Positions 14,900-16,211 of a stretch of 16,211 nucleotides of DNA are shown here, in pieces. The translations under genes were made by a program, and so were the position numbers. How positions within the stretch are numbered: position 1 is the first letter of the stretch; the number at the start of each line of letters is the position of its first letter. Where the stretch lies: NCBI GenBank assembly GCA_023409755.1, contig JAEYRA010000027.1, positions 1 to 16,211 of the forward strand, in the 5' to 3' direction. The notes beneath the pieces were generated by a model. The model had not been told where the DNA came from, made no database searches, and saw only the letters and a program-made list of their open reading frames with translations. This DNA comes from Bacillota bacterium. GTDB lineage: Bacteria; Bacillota; Clostridia; Christensenellales; UMGS416.

Positions 14900-16211
14900 T
14901 CAACCGGACAGTGCGCTGCGCTTGTAGAGGATCCATTTGGCGCGGTCACGCGGGTCAACGCCCCGGCGCGGCGTCACCTGCCCCAGCTCCAGCGGGCAGG
15001 GATGGTACCCGGCAAAGCTTTGGCTCACCACCGCCCGGCCAGAGCTCAGCATCCCCAGCCGCACCGGGTACTCCAGCGACGTTGCCAGCGGCAGATTCGC
15101 CTCCAGCGTGAAGCTGCCGTTGCGAATGACCGGCGAATCGAAGCTGCCGCGCATTTGCACCACATCGCCCAACACCTTCCCCAGCAGGTCCTCCTGGGCG
15201 CTCATGCGCAGGGTGACCATGGGCTCCAGCAGGGTGGTGCCGGTGTTGGCAAGGCCATTGAGCACGGCCATCGGCGTGGCCACAAAGAAGTCCATGGGGT
15301 GAGTGTGAATGAGGTGGTGCCCCCCACCAATGAGCGTCACCTTGAGGTCAGTGACTTCCCAGCCATGGTTGCCCTGCTTGAGTGTCTCCTCCAGGGAGGT
15401 GCGGATGTGGTGCTGATAGCGCGGGTAGATGTCGTCGTGGGCCACCACCGAGGAAAAGGCCAACCCCGAACCGGGTTCGCCCGGCTCGATGAGGAGCCGC
15501 ACGATGGCCCAACAGGGCTTGGGCATGGTGTAAGCCTCATACCCCTCGCCGGTGGTGGCGGGCGTTTCCTTGTAGATGACCGACGGCGCCGAAAAGCCCG
15601 CCGCCAGGCCATATCGCTCCCGCAGCAGGGTCGTGAGAACCTCCAACTGAATGGCACCGGTGATGCGAATCTGAATCTCACGCTCGTCGGGGAAGTACTC
15701 CATCTCCAGCAGCGGATCCTCCTCGGTTAGCTCACGCAGGGCCGTCAGCAGTGCCGTGGTATCGGCCCCTTCGCCCGGCAGCACCTGCACCTTCAGCAGG
15801 GGGACGACCAGCTTCGCCCCATGCCAGTTGCCACGTTCCCCCAGCACATCGCCCACACGAAGGCCCGTCAGCCCATACAGCGCCGCCAGTTCTCCGGCGG
15901 AGACCTCGCCGATGTCCGTGCCCCTGCTGCCAAAGAACCGCCGAATCTGGGTAACCTTCTGGTGGGCGTCCACTGCGGGGACGTAGAGGCTGTCCCGATT
16001 GCGGATGGTGCCGCCAAACATCCTCACATGGGCAACCTTCCCCATGGTGCGGTCATGCTCCACCTTGTAAACAATGGCCGACAGAGGGTCCTCCGCCCGG
16101 CCTTGGGAACCCTCCAGATGGGTGGTGAGGAAGGCCAGCAGTTCCTCCACCCCGACACCCTGGGCCGCACTGGCACAAAGGGCCGGAAACAACTGCCCCC
16201 GGTGGATGGCG
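14900..16211 (-). CDS. EF-G/TetM-type translation factor GTPase (partial, N-terminus beyond right edge)
   Basis: C-terminal 436 residues of a ribosome-associated GTPase related to tetracycline ribosomal protection proteins and EF-G. The right edge cuts inside the G domain; the visible part starts at AIHRGQLFPALCASAAQG, where CASAA is the G5 motif (SAK/SAL type), so G1-G4 lie outside. Domain II follows (FGGTIRNRDSLYVP), then domain III (ITGAIQLEVLTTLLRERYG), domain IV with its tip loop GGGHHLIHTH at 15299-15328, and domain V with SPVIRNGSFTLEANLP and a C-terminal RGVDPRDRAKWILYKR. No stop or frameshift is seen. It is not simply a resistance gene: the tip residues that Tet(M) uses (SPV) are not conserved, and one histidine lines up with the functional His of the EF-G tip. 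The TTG at 16190-16192 is internal, not a start. Product name at family level only. Confidence 0.88.
   Translation of the reverse strand, partial: AIHRGQLFPALCASAAQGVGVEELLAFLTTHLEGSQGRAEDPLSAIVYKVEHDRTMGKVAHVRMFGGTIRNRDSLYVPAVDAHQKVTQIRRFFGSRGTDIGEVSAGELAALYGLTGLRVGDVLGERGNWHGAKLVVPLLKVQVLPGEGADTTALLTALRELTEEDPLLEMEYFPDEREIQIRITGAIQLEVLTTLLRERYGLAAGFSAPSVIYKETPATTGEGYEAYTMPKPCWAIVRLLIEPGEPGSGLAFSSVVAHDDIYPRYQHHIRTSLEETLKQGNHGWEVTDLKVTLIGGGHHLIHTHPMDFFVATPMAVLNGLANTGTTLLEPMVTLRMSAQEDLLGKVLGDVVQMRGSFDSPVIRNGSFTLEANLPLATSLEYPVRLGMLSSGRAVVSQSFAGYHPCPLELGQVTPRRGVDPRDRAKWILYKRSALSG

Noticed and set aside
14667..14936. 89-codon minus-strand open frame in the gap before the regulator
   Set aside because: It overlaps the end of the GTPase gene in another frame, is rich in Arg and Cys, and has no recognisable domain.
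14900..16211. Calling this a tetracycline resistance gene
   Set aside because: The domain IV tip residues that characterise Tet(M)-type protection are not conserved, there are no mobile element signs around it, and only part of the gene is present.

Overview
The window comes from a GC-rich, low-phylum-ambiguity Firmicute, most likely an anaerobic clostridial bacterium of the Oscillospirales type. This rests on gene content rather than a match to a known genome: FabK is the enoyl-ACP reductase, a MarR-family regulator heads a single large type II fatty acid synthesis (FAS II) cluster, ThiI pairs with a dedicated cysteine desulfurase, and there are Gram-positive-style zinc-ribbon and DUF-type membrane proteins. 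Spacing is tight throughout, with several 4-base start/stop overlaps. No rRNA, tRNA, CRISPR array, transposase or integrase was seen.

Layout. Bases 1-2626, minus strand: a three-gene operon (two-helix membrane protein, cysteine desulfurase, thiI) that runs off the left edge. It makes the persulfide sulfur and the enzyme for 4-thiouridine in tRNA. Bases 2666-2790: a compact divergent promoter region with a good sigma-A-like promoter on each strand. Bases 2791-4503, plus strand: a zinc-ribbon, single-pass membrane protein with Ig-like and possible OB-like extracytoplasmic domains. Bases 4521-4543: a strong hairpin, probably a terminator shared by the converging genes. Bases 4564-13776, minus strand: eleven FAS II genes transcribed accB-accC-accD-accA-fabH-acpP-fabK-fabD-fabG-fabF-fabZ. 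Bases 13908-14348, minus: the MarR-family regulator, with an inverted repeat placed in its own promoter. Bases 14412-14899: a non-coding stretch with no supported gene. Bases 14900-16211, minus: the C-terminal part of an EF-G/TetM-type translation GTPase cut by the right edge.

How the genes work together. AccBCDA carboxylates acetyl-CoA to malonyl-CoA, FabD moves malonyl to ACP (acpP), FabH starts chains, and FabF, FabG, FabZ and FabK run the elongation cycle. The cluster thus encodes every core step from acetyl-CoA to acyl-ACP. The MarR-family protein is placed like FabT of lactic acid bacteria and is the obvious candidate regulator, but only its own promoter carries a clear operator-like palindrome.

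Most of the window is ordinary core metabolism. The points most worth a second look are the ribosomal-protection-like GTPase whose domain IV tip differs from true Tet proteins, the MarR operator geometry, the acc-first gene order of the FAS cluster, and the multidomain zinc-ribbon protein. I did not find convincing evidence of a wholly new system.
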